From the NCBI GenBank assembly GCA_905197955.1, contig CAJKAR010000054.1:1-21881 (forward strand): a stretch of DNA of 21,881 nucleotides, written 5' to 3'. The notes under the pieces were generated by a model. That model saw only the letters and a list, made by a program, of their open reading frames with translations. It was not told the origin of the DNA and ran no database searches. The DNA comes from an uncultured Lentisphaeria bacterium. GTDB lineage: Bacteria > Verrucomicrobiota > Lentisphaeria > Victivallales > UBA1829. Below are positions 12,807-20,697 of the stretch, piece by piece. Every line of letters begins with the position of its first letter. The stretch's first letter is position 1. The translations under genes and the position numbers were made by a program.

Positions 12807-13907
12807 ATGAAAATCAGCGTGAAAAAAGAACTTCTTCTGAAGGCTCTTCAGAAGATCTGCAACATCATCGGCAACAGAACCACCCTGCCCGTCCTGGCTA
12901 ACGTTCTTATCGAAACCGGAGATGATGGAAAACTCACATTCACCACGACAGATCTTGAATTGAGAATTTCAACGAAAATCGAAGCGGAAATATCCGAACC
13001 TGGTTCCACGACCATTCCTGCAAAGCGTTTTCTTGGTCTGGTTGCCAAATTCAAAGGAGAATCCGTTGTAATCGAGACCAACGAGAATCACCATTCCAAG
13101 ATCACCTGCGGAACAGCCGAATTCATGCTTCTCGGACTGGATCCGAAGGATTTCCCGGCGCCGATCGAATTTGTTCCTCAGCGCAAAATCAAATTGAAAC
13201 AGAGTGATTTTGCCAGAATCATCGACCGCATTTCCTATGCGGCGAGCATTGATGACGCCAGAAAATTCCTGCATGGAATTCTTCTTTCCGTCAAAGAGGG
13301 CAATCTGACGGCTGTGGCGACGGATGGAAAACGTCTTGCTCTTGTCGAAAAACTTCTGGACGAGGCTCCGGAAGGCGACGACGGTGATATCATTATCACC
13401 ATCAAGGCTGCTACCGAAGCCAAGCGTGCTCTTGAAAAAGACGGGGATGTCTTCATTGAAATCGGCAGCAATCAGGCCATTTTCAAGATTGGCGATACCG
13501 TGATCGTTTCGAAGCTGATCGAAGGAGTTTATCCCCAGTACCGCGCTGTGATTCCGACTGCGTTTTCGAAGAAAGTGGAGCTTCCCTGCCGGGCCTTTGT
13601 CGATGCGCTGGAAATCGTCAGTGTTCCTCTCTTTGATTCCTCCGCGTATGTGAAACTTACCTTCTCCGCCAATTCGCTGAAATTCGAAGCCAACAGCATC
13701 AACATCGGTGAAGGTCATGAGACCATGCCGATTGAATATGCTTTTGATGAAGTAGCTGTTTCATTCAATCCGCAGTTCCTTGCGGATCCGTTCAAGCGTC
13801 TTGATGTGGAGACTGTTACGCTGAAGATGAATGACGCGACCAGTCCGATTGCGATCAAGAGCAACGACGGTTTCCTGTACGTTATCATGCCGATGCGGAA
13901 AAACTGA
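12807..13907 (+). CDS. dnaN: DNA polymerase III sliding clamp (beta subunit)
   Basis: The protein has 366 residues, the standard length. It forms the ring-shaped dimer that holds the replicative polymerase on DNA. Evidence: N-terminus MKISVKKELLLKALQKICNIIGNRTTLPVLANVLIE, domain 1 feature TFTTTDLELRISTKIEAEISEPGSTTIPAKRFLGLV, domain 2 AATDGKRLALVE-like segment at about 167-182 (LTAVATDGKRLALVEK), and the C-terminus DGFLYVIMPMRKN, which contributes to the partner-binding pocket. A purine-rich AGAAAGG precedes the ATG. It is divergent from gmhA across the candidate origin and is followed by recF after 86 bases, keeping the ancestral dnaN-recF pair although dnaA is not next to it. Confidence 0.97.
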   Translation: MKISVKKELLLKALQKICNIIGNRTTLPVLANVLIETGDDGKLTFTTTDLELRISTKIEAEISEPGSTTIPAKRFLGLVAKFKGESVVIETNENHHSKITCGTAEFMLLGLDPKDFPAPIEFVPQRKIKLKQSDFARIIDRISYAASIDDARKFLHGILLSVKEGNLTAVATDGKRLALVEKLLDEAPEGDDGDIIITIKAATEAKRALEKDGDVFIEIGSNQAIFKIGDTVIVSKLIEGVYPQYRAVIPTAFSKKVELPCRAFVDALEIVSVPLFDSSAYVKLTFSANSLKFEANSINIGEGHETMPIEYAFDEVAVSFNPQFLADPFKRLDVETVTLKMNDATSPIAIKSNDGFLYVIMPMRKN

Positions 13908-13953
13908 TATTCCGCAGGCTGAGCTCCCGGAAACGGCAATGTGATGTGGGTGT

Positions 13954-13980
13954 GGGACGGATTTTCTGCTGAACCGTCCC
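13954..13980 (+). repeat. Hairpin just before the recF ribosome binding site
   Basis: GGGACGG (13954-13960) and CCGTCCC (13974-13980) form a perfect 7-bp GC-rich stem with a 13-base loop. It ends directly before GGAACGGA, the presumed recF ribosome-binding stretch, 13 bases before the ATG. No T run follows, so it is not a terminator. It may modulate recF translation or mRNA stability relative to dnaN. Confidence 0.5.
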
Positions 13981-13993
13981 GGAACGGAATCGA

Positions 13994-15040
13994 ATGCTGA
14001 GATCGTTGTCACTGAGGAATTTCAGGAATTTTGAAGCCGCGGACTTCGATCTTGGCGGTTCTTCCACTGTCTTTCTTGGTGCAAACGGGAGAGGAAAAAC
14101 TTCTCTGCTGGAAGCTATCTACTTTATTTCAACGCTGCGTTCTTTCCGTACCTCGAAAGTTCGGGAAATGAAGCGGATCGGATCGCGTGGTTTTGAAATT
14201 ACACTGGAAATATTGCGTCGTGAAGATTGGAAAAGCGAACTTCGGATAGAGGACTTTTCCGAGCGTCATTTATTTGTGGACGATCAGCCGGTTAAACGTG
14301 CCAGCGAGTTTGCAAACAAGTTCAAATGCGTGGCATTTCTGCCGGATGATCCGGTGATTGTGACGGGATCCCCGGTTCTGCGCAGGCGTTTTCTGGATAT
14401 GTTCATCTGCATGCTGGACCGGGATTATTTTCTTGCGCTTCAGAAATATGCTTCGGCTTTGAAGAATCGGAATTTTCTTTTGAAAAGCGGTCATCCGGAC
14501 CGTTCTCTTCTGAATGTATATGGAGCTCTTCTTGCCGAATCCGGATCTGTGATTGTCAATCGCCGTATTCAGATTCTGAAGATTCTGGAGGAAAAAACAA
14601 AATTGCTTCTTGCGGAGATCCGTCCGGAGATAGCGGAGTTCAAACTTGTTTCCAGGCATTCCGCTGAGACTCTCGACAGGCAGAAATTTCAGGAAAAACT
14701 TGAAAAGACTCTAGAGAAGGATCTGGAACGTTATGCAACATTGACAGGTCCTCATGTGGATGATTTTGATCTGCTGGCAAACGGGAAAGCACTTCGTTTC
14801 TACGGTTCGCGCGGACAGTGCAGAATCGTTTCTCTTGCTCTGAAACTTGCGGAATTTGAACTTGTGTCCGAGAGTCGGGAAAAAGTGGTGGTGCTGGTGG
14901 ATGACGCTGTTGCGGATCTTGATCGGAAAGCCAGGGAATCGTTTCTTTCCAAGACGCAGAATGCCGGACAGGTTTTCTATGCGTTTACAGAACTTCCGGA
15001 TGACGAAGTGTTCCGTTCCTCCAGAGTAGTCAATCTGTGA
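13994..15040 (+). CDS. recF: DNA replication and repair protein RecF
   Basis: The protein has 348 residues, typical length. It is an SMC/ABC-like ATPase that loads RecA at gaps with RecO and RecR. Visible: LRSLSLRNFRNFEAADFDLGGSSTVFLGANGRGKTSLLEAIYFIS with Walker A GANGRGKT (29-36), the RecF segment LSTLRSFRT-like (STLRSFRTSKVREM), DDPVIVTGSPVLRRRFLDMFICMLDRDYF, the signature GSRGQCRIVSLALKLAE (271-287; usually SQGQQR), and Walker B VVVLVDDAVADLD (298-310; usually DDVxSELD). The signature and Walker B differ slightly from the common forms but keep the key Gly, Gln and Asp residues. It follows dnaN, and its stop lies five bases from the stop of the convergent flavoprotein gene. Confidence 0.95.
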   Translation: MLRSLSLRNFRNFEAADFDLGGSSTVFLGANGRGKTSLLEAIYFISTLRSFRTSKVREMKRIGSRGFEITLEILRREDWKSELRIEDFSERHLFVDDQPVKRASEFANKFKCVAFLPDDPVIVTGSPVLRRRFLDMFICMLDRDYFLALQKYASALKNRNFLLKSGHPDRSLLNVYGALLAESGSVIVNRRIQILKILEEKTKLLLAEIRPEIAEFKLVSRHSAETLDRQKFQEKLEKTLEKDLERYATLTGPHVDDFDLLANGKALRFYGSRGQCRIVSLALKLAEFELVSESREKVVVLVDDAVADLDRKARESFLSKTQNAGQVFYAFTELPDDEVFRSSRVVNL

Positions 15041-15045
15041 CGGAA

Positions 15046-16350
15046 TCAGGAGAGGGTTTTCTTCGTATGTGCCGCTTTTGCTTTTTCGGCAGCGGAACGG
15101 CCCGCAAGACGACCGCTGGAAAGCGCCCATTGAATATTATATCCGCCGCAGGGACCGACAAGATCGAGAATTTCTCCTGCGAAAAACACTCCCTCCGCAA
15201 TACGGCTTTCCAATGTGGATGGATTAATCTCCTTCAGTTTGATTCCGCCTTTCATAGCCATTGCTTTATCCATCGGCCCTGCCCCGTAAGCGGAAAGGGA
15301 AACACCGGAAAGAAGATTGCAGAGACGATCCCGCAGAGAAGCCGGCAGTTCGCAGATCTTTTCGTCAAAACACCCTGCAAGATGGCAGAATGCATCAGCA
15401 AGAGCATGTGGAAAATACCTGCTGAGAAGAGTTCGTACCAGTTTCCGGCCATCCTGATTGCGCAGCTGATCTATTTTCTTCCGCCATGCTGCTGCATCAA
15501 GGGAGGAATCAATTTGTAAAATCAGTTCCGTATTGCCGCCGTTTCTGTCACAGGTTTCTGCAAGTGCTCCGGCAAGATCGATTGCACAGGGGCCCGAAAG
15601 CCCTTCATGGGTGAAGAGAAGTTCTCCGTGATTCTGAAATATGGAACGTCCGCGCCGGAAGGAGATCCTGGCATCGGGAAGAGAGATTCCGGTAAGATTC
15701 CGGATCCATTGTTCGCGGATCAGAAGGGGTGCCATGGCTGGGTACAAGGATGTGACAGTGTGTCCCAGTTGAGTTGCCAGATCCAATCCGCTCCGGCTTC
15801 CTCCGAGTTTCGGCCAGGCGGTTCCGCCGCCGGCTAAAATGACGCTTTTACAGTTCGTCATTTTTCCGTCATTTGATTTTACACTCAAATATTTTCCGTC
15901 ATTTATGAAAATGTCGGTGATTTTCGTCTCATTTTTCAAGATTCCTCCGGCACGCTGAAATGCTTTTGCAAAAGCACTCAGAATATCACGAGCCTGTTCA
16001 GAGACTGGAAAATAGTGAAAATTGTTTTCGAGTTTCAGCGGGACATTCTGCTGTTTTAAAAAAGAAAAAAGCCAGTCATGATAGGCATAGTCGAGAGCGG
16101 GTTTCATAAAGCGCCCTTCCCTTCCGAATGCGTTCATGAAGGAGTTCTGGTCGAGAATATTGGAGATATTGCACTTTCCGCCGCCGCTTGCAAGGAGTTT
16201 TAAACCGAAGGTGCGGAGACGTTCGCAGAGAAGAACAGATACCCCGGTTTCCGCAGCGGCAAGCGCTGCGGACAAGCCTGAGGGACCGGAACCGATCACG
16301 ATGACATCATAATCGGATAATTCGTCAATTCCGGAGTTGTAATCCGTCAT
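15046..16350 (-). CDS. FAD-dependent oxidoreductase, YhiN/HI0933 family
   Basis: The protein has 434 residues. An N-terminal dinucleotide-binding motif DVIVIGSGPSGLSAALAAAETGVSVLLCE (15-43; Gly20, Gly22, Gly25) is followed by LLASGGGKCNISN, a hallmark of this family, then VILAGGGTAWPKLGGSRSGLDLATQLGH, LLFTHEGLSGPCAIDLAG, and the C-terminal FAGEILDLVGPCGGYNIQWALSSGRLAG that closes the FAD site. The family is widespread, often annotated as an aminoacetone oxidase or BaiN-like flavoprotein; its physiological substrate is generally not settled. The ATG overlaps the queC stop as ATGA, so it is the last gene of the ROK-ppx-ppk-queC operon. It converges on recF with only five bases between stop codons. 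Confidence 0.93.
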   Translation of the reverse strand: MTDYNSGIDELSDYDVIVIGSGPSGLSAALAAAETGVSVLLCERLRTFGLKLLASGGGKCNISNILDQNSFMNAFGREGRFMKPALDYAYHDWLFSFLKQQNVPLKLENNFHYFPVSEQARDILSAFAKAFQRAGGILKNETKITDIFINDGKYLSVKSNDGKMTNCKSVILAGGGTAWPKLGGSRSGLDLATQLGHTVTSLYPAMAPLLIREQWIRNLTGISLPDARISFRRGRSIFQNHGELLFTHEGLSGPCAIDLAGALAETCDRNGGNTELILQIDSSLDAAAWRKKIDQLRNQDGRKLVRTLLSRYFPHALADAFCHLAGCFDEKICELPASLRDRLCNLLSGVSLSAYGAGPMDKAMAMKGGIKLKEINPSTLESRIAEGVFFAGEILDLVGPCGGYNIQWALSSGRLAGRSAAEKAKAAHTKKTLS

Positions 16351-17033
16351 TTTTCAAATTTTTTGAGTTGAGGATCCGTCATTCCGAGTTCAGCAAATGC
16401 TTTTTGACGGAGATAACAGCTGTCACATTTCAGACATGGTTTTCCATCAGGATCCGGATTGTAGCAGCTGTGTGTCAGGGAATAATCCACACCGAGAGAG
16501 AGTCCAAGCCGGATAATTTCCGTTTTTTTCAGATATTGCAGAGGAGCATTGACACGGAAGGTCCAGTTTTCATCGACAGCCTTGGTTCCGAGGGTTGCTG
16601 CAAGTTCAAAGGCTTTGATGAAGGCGGGACGGCAATCCGGATAGCCGGAATAATCCAGACTGTTGACTCCGATGAAGATATCTCTTGCTCCGATCGTTTC
16701 GGCGAGAGCGGCGGCAAAGGAGAGAAATATAGTGTTTCTTGCCGGGACATAAGTGACGGGTACTCCGGAACCGCCGGGAGCAGGAACATCAATGGAATCG
16801 GAGGTGAGGGCGGAGCCGCCCCATTCACGCAGATTGAATGAAATCAGATGATGTTTGGTTACTCCGCATGATTCTGCAATTGTTTTTGCACATTTCAGTT
16901 CCACATCATGCCGCTGTCCGTAATCGAAGGTGATGGAATGGATATCGAATCCCTCGTTTTTTGCGATTGCGAGGCAGGTTGCGGAGTCGAGACCGCCGCT
17001 GAGAAGGACGACTGCTTTCTTTTTGTCACTCAT
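16347..17033 (-). CDS. queC: 7-cyano-7-deazaguanine synthase
   Basis: The protein has 228 residues. It converts 7-carboxy-7-deazaguanine to preQ0 with ATP and ammonia, on the path to queuosine in tRNA. Visible: the PP-loop SGGLDSAT (12-19), TFDYGQRHDVEL (35-46), VTYVPARNTIFLSFAAALAE (93-112), GVNSLDYSGYPDCRPAF, and the zinc-binding Cys190, Cys200, Cys203 and Cys206 in the C-terminal SCYNPDPDGKPCLKCDSC block. All expected elements are present. The start overlaps the ppk1 stop by eight bases with AAGGAA upstream; the stop overlaps the flavoprotein start (ATGA). No other queuosine gene is in the window. Confidence 0.96.
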   Translation of the reverse strand: MSDKKKAVVLLSGGLDSATCLAIAKNEGFDIHSITFDYGQRHDVELKCAKTIAESCGVTKHHLISFNLREWGGSALTSDSIDVPAPGGSGVPVTYVPARNTIFLSFAAALAETIGARDIFIGVNSLDYSGYPDCRPAFIKAFELAATLGTKAVDENWTFRVNAPLQYLKKTEIIRLGLSLGVDYSLTHSCYNPDPDGKPCLKCDSCYLRQKAFAELGMTDPQLKKFEK

Positions 17034-19170
17034 GATCTTCCTTGTTCCTTGGTGAAGTGAATATTGTCAGGGATTCATTTCTGCCGAAAAGTTCCTGTTG
17101 TTTTTCGAATCGGTTCTTATAGTATTCATAAAGCCGGTACTGGCTTCTGGTCGCTTCCGTTTCCGGAGAAATGACGGGACGGGAATAGCGATTGGCTCCG
17201 ATCAGACGGCGTCCTTTGCGTTTGTCATTCATTCCGCATTCCAGAATGAAATCCAGTTCCTTGCGAAGGCTTTCGCTTTCGATGGGAAGGAGCACCTCGA
17301 TACGCCGGCGAATGTTTCTCGGCATGACATCGGCGCTTCCGATATAGTAGAAGGGATCGCCGTTGTTTGCAAACCGATAGATGCGGGCATGTTCAAGAAA
17401 ACGGTCGAGAATACTGACAACGTTGATGTTCTTCGCATACTGTTTCGGCAAGGAATAGGGATTGATTCCGCAGATTCCACGTACAATCAGATTGATTTTA
17501 ACATGTTTTTCAGCGGCTTTGTACAGATGATCAATGATTTCGTAGTCGATCAGAGAGTTGATCTTCATGGTAATTCCGCCCGGATTCTGAGCGGTGGAAA
17601 GCTCCGCTTCACGATCAATGTAGTAGATGAGCTTTTCCTTGATGTTGAAGGGGGCAACCAGAAGTTTGTTCCAGTCCGGCGGACTGGAAAAGCCGGTGAT
17701 GACATTGAAAAGAGCGGAAACATCATTGCCGAGGGATTTATCATCGGTAAAGAGCCCCAGGTCCGTATAAAGCTGTGCGGTTTTGTCGTTGTAGTTCCCT
17801 GTGCCGAGGTGCATGTACCGGTGGATGCCATCCTCTTCGCGGCGGACAACGAGCAGCGCCTTGCAGTGAACCTTCAGACCGGCAATGCCGTAGACAACAT
17901 GTGCTCCGGCATTGGCTAGTTCCATTGCCCAGTTGATGTTGTTTTCCTCATCGAATCTGGCTTTGATTTCGACCAGTACAGAGACCTGTTTTCCGTTTCT
18001 TGCTGCACGGATCAGCGCTTTTACAACGGGAGAATTTCCGCTGACACGATACAAGGTCTGCTTAATGGCGAGCACATCCGGATCGGAAGCCGCTTCGTCA
18101 AGAAAACGGATCACAGGATTGAACGATTCATAAGGATGATGCACTAGAAAATGTCCCTTGGAACGGATAATATGGAACATGCTTTCGCCTTTTGGAGCAT
18201 GGACCGAGGGCAGGGGAGGAAGAGGTTTGTCGATCAGTTCCGGAAAATTTTTGAGTCCGGCAAGACGGAACAGATCCTTCAAATTCAGCATTCCTGTGAT
18301 GGAGAAAATATATTCCTGCGGAGTATGGAGCATCTCCGCAAGCCATTTTCGTGATTTCTGGGACATCAGGGAGGAGATTTCCAGACGGACGACTTTCCGT
18401 TTGGCTTTTTTCTGAAGAGCAATCTGCATTTCCGTCAGAAGGTCTGCAATGGATTCCTCGTCGATGGAGAAATCCATGTCGCGCGTGATGCGGAACGCGG
18501 AACATTCAAGAATGGTGCACTTGTTGAACAGAAGATCAAGATTGTTTGCAATGAGTTCCTCACTGGTGATGAACGACGCCTTGTGTTCAAAAGCATCGAC
18601 TTCGATAAAGCGAGGCATGATGGACGGTACTTCGAGTACGGCAAAACGTTCCCGCGGATCGTCTTCTTTTGTCAGACGGACCAGCAGTTCGAGTCCGAGG
18701 TTCGGTACGATGGGGAATGGATGCGAACTGTCGATTCCGATGGGAGTCAGAATCGGCAGATAGTTGGCTATAAACATCTTCCTGAGTTCATCGCGCTTCT
18801 GCCTGGGAATGGAGGTCCAGGAAAGAAGGGAAATACCGCTTTTCTGGAGTTCTGGCAGAATTTCCCGGTAAAGATAGCGGTATTGACGGGTGACAAGAGC
18901 ACGGATGCGGGTATCAAGCTGTTGTCTGAGTTCAGTGGGAACATATCCGCTGTCGCCGTAGACGTGCTTGTAGGTGAGCTCAAGCTGCTGTGTGACGCCT
19001 GCCATGCGGACCATATAGAATTCATCGAGATTGCTGCTGAAAATAGCGATGAATTTCAGACGTTCCAGAAGCGGATTTTCCTTGTCGGCTGCTTCTCCGA
19101 GAACCCTTGCATTGAATTCAAGCCAGCTGATGTCGCGGTTGATATAACGTTCTTTTTCCTTTTCTGCCAT
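17026..19170 (-). CDS. ppk1: Polyphosphate kinase 1
   Basis: The protein has 714 residues, standard for PPK1. It polymerises the gamma-phosphate of ATP into inorganic polyphosphate and can run in reverse. Evidence: the N-terminal domain RYINRDISWLEFNARVLGEA and FIAIFSSNLDEFYMVRMAG, the head domain up to about 320, and two phospholipase-D-like catalytic domains: DVLAIKQTLYRVSGNSPVVKALIRAARNGKQVSVLVEIKARFDEENNI, GLKVHCKALLVVRR with His435 (the family's phosphorylated histidine), and RYMHLGTGNYNDKTAQLYTD with His454. The C-terminal part has IGSADVMPRNIRRRIEVLLPI. It lies 18 bases after ppx/gppA, so synthesis and degradation are co-expressed. The stop overlaps queC by eight bases. Confidence 0.97.
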   Translation of the reverse strand: MAEKEKERYINRDISWLEFNARVLGEAADKENPLLERLKFIAIFSSNLDEFYMVRMAGVTQQLELTYKHVYGDSGYVPTELRQQLDTRIRALVTRQYRYLYREILPELQKSGISLLSWTSIPRQKRDELRKMFIANYLPILTPIGIDSSHPFPIVPNLGLELLVRLTKEDDPRERFAVLEVPSIMPRFIEVDAFEHKASFITSEELIANNLDLLFNKCTILECSAFRITRDMDFSIDEESIADLLTEMQIALQKKAKRKVVRLEISSLMSQKSRKWLAEMLHTPQEYIFSITGMLNLKDLFRLAGLKNFPELIDKPLPPLPSVHAPKGESMFHIIRSKGHFLVHHPYESFNPVIRFLDEAASDPDVLAIKQTLYRVSGNSPVVKALIRAARNGKQVSVLVEIKARFDEENNINWAMELANAGAHVVYGIAGLKVHCKALLVVRREEDGIHRYMHLGTGNYNDKTAQLYTDLGLFTDDKSLGNDVSALFNVITGFSSPPDWNKLLVAPFNIKEKLIYYIDREAELSTAQNPGGITMKINSLIDYEIIDHLYKAAEKHVKINLIVRGICGINPYSLPKQYAKNINVVSILDRFLEHARIYRFANNGDPFYYIGSADVMPRNIRRRIEVLLPIESESLRKELDFILECGMNDKRKGRRLIGANRYSRPVISPETEATRSQYRLYEYYKNRFEKQQELFGRNESLTIFTSPRNKEDHE

Positions 19171-19188
19171 TTGAATCCTTTCCCCCTT

Positions 19189-20697
19189 TCAGACAAAAAT
19201 GATTTTGGAGGCAAATGCGTAATTAAACAGATCGGTGTCGATATAGTCAAGCGGGGCGGGATGAACCGCTCCGCCGATATTGACTGTCACCAGATTGGGC
19301 GTGATTTTCACCGTCATGCGTTCATCGGGCTTGCAGGCGAGTGCAAGACCACAGGCAAGACGCAGAATGGCTGCCAGTTTATTAATAACTGCACGTCTGT
19401 CCGGCGGAAGTGCCATGTAGTCCGGATGCTGCTGCTTCGGAATGGATTTGCGGTGATAACGTGCAATCATGGCAATCATGCGCCGCTCTTCCAGAGTAAG
19501 ACCCGGCAGTTCTGTATTCAGAATAATATAGTAGCTGTGTTTATGATACGCCTGATTGTTGATGAAAAGTCCGGTTTTATGAAGCAGAGAAGCTACTTTG
19601 AGCATGACAAGTTCGCGATGGCCCATGCCGTGAATCGGCTGGAGTTTTTCAAAGAGTTTTTCCGCGAGAATTGCCGTGGAAGCGATCAGACGCATATCGC
19701 CTCCGTACCGTTCCGCCGTCTGAGAAGCCATGCCGAAGATTTGAGGCTCAAAGGGATCGCGCCCTTCGATGATGTCATTGATGAAATCTTCCGTCAGGGC
19801 ATATTTTGTGGAGATCGTGGGGGCATAGATGATTTTGGCTTTTGTGAGTTTCAAAAGATTGGAGATCATCATGCAGCAGGGAAGAACGGCTTCCGCGAGG
19901 TCCGGTTTGATATTGAATTCGCGTCCAAGAGCATCAACTGTGCGGTGTTCCGCCATTTCCCGCAGCTGCCGGAATTCTTCCGCATTGAGTTCGATGACAC
20001 CGCGTTTGATTCGCTGCTTATTCTGCATGGAAAGCATGGCACGGGAAGAAGCTCCGGTGACGATCAGGGCGTCGCATTCCAGCTTTTTGGAGAGATATTC
20101 AAGTTCACCGAAGGCGTAGTCGATGACCGGTTCCAGAAGTTCCATGCGGGCGGAAGGGGAGGAGGTGTCGGAAAGCAGTTCAATGGCGCGCAGCGTTCCG
20201 AGTTTGACCGTTTCCGTGAAACGCATAATACCGTGATCGTATACGCTGACCTGACAGGCTCCTGTGCCGATATCGGCAAGGAGAAGATGTTTTTCGTTGA
20301 ACCCGAAATTCGGAGGAATCACCGACTGGACAGCAAGATAGCCGAGACGCGCTTCATCCACTCCGGTAAAAATCTGAATGTCGATTCCGGCAAGGAATTT
20401 GATACGTTCGATAAAGACATCGGCATTGATTGCTTCCCGGACGGCACTGGTGGCGATTGCCTTGTAGGTTTTGATCTTGTATTCATGAAGTTTCATTTTG
20501 AATTTCTTCATGATTTCGCAGAGCATCCGGACGGAATTATCGCTGATGCGTCCGGTTTTGAACACATCGGCTCCCAGAGGCACCGGAATTTCAAGATCTT
20601 CCAGGGCTTCATAAGTTCCGCTGCGTTTATCTATTTCGACGATCAGGAGACGGGCGGAATGCGCCCCGATGTCGATGGAAGCGAGAAGCTGCTTCAT
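19189..20697 (-). CDS. Ppx/GppA-family phosphatase (exopolyphosphatase-like), atypical active site
   Basis: The protein has 502 residues, close to the family's usual 500-515. It has two ASKHA ATPase-fold lobes (about 1-310) and a C-terminal HD-like domain (about 330-490, LLHKTGLFINNQAYHKHSYYIILNTELPGLTLEERRMIAMIARYHRKSIP). The N-terminal phosphate loop is ASIDIGAHSARLL. The catalytic region reads FTGVDEARLGYLAV with Glu115 conserved. The second loop is ADIGTGACQVSV (141-152) where the family has DIGGGSTE: Asp142 is kept, but the conserved Glu is Gln149 and Ser is Ala147. By family it removes terminal phosphate from polyphosphate or pppGpp; these changes make the activity uncertain. The ATG overlaps the ROK kinase stop (ATGA), and ppk1 follows after 18 bases, so a polyphosphate role is favoured. 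Confidence 0.88.
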   Translation of the reverse strand: MKQLLASIDIGAHSARLLIVEIDKRSGTYEALEDLEIPVPLGADVFKTGRISDNSVRMLCEIMKKFKMKLHEYKIKTYKAIATSAVREAINADVFIERIKFLAGIDIQIFTGVDEARLGYLAVQSVIPPNFGFNEKHLLLADIGTGACQVSVYDHGIMRFTETVKLGTLRAIELLSDTSSPSARMELLEPVIDYAFGELEYLSKKLECDALIVTGASSRAMLSMQNKQRIKRGVIELNAEEFRQLREMAEHRTVDALGREFNIKPDLAEAVLPCCMMISNLLKLTKAKIIYAPTISTKYALTEDFINDIIEGRDPFEPQIFGMASQTAERYGGDMRLIASTAILAEKLFEKLQPIHGMGHRELVMLKVASLLHKTGLFINNQAYHKHSYYIILNTELPGLTLEERRMIAMIARYHRKSIPKQQHPDYMALPPDRRAVINKLAAILRLACGLALACKPDERMTVKITPNLVTVNIGGAVHPAPLDYIDTDLFNYAFASKIIFV

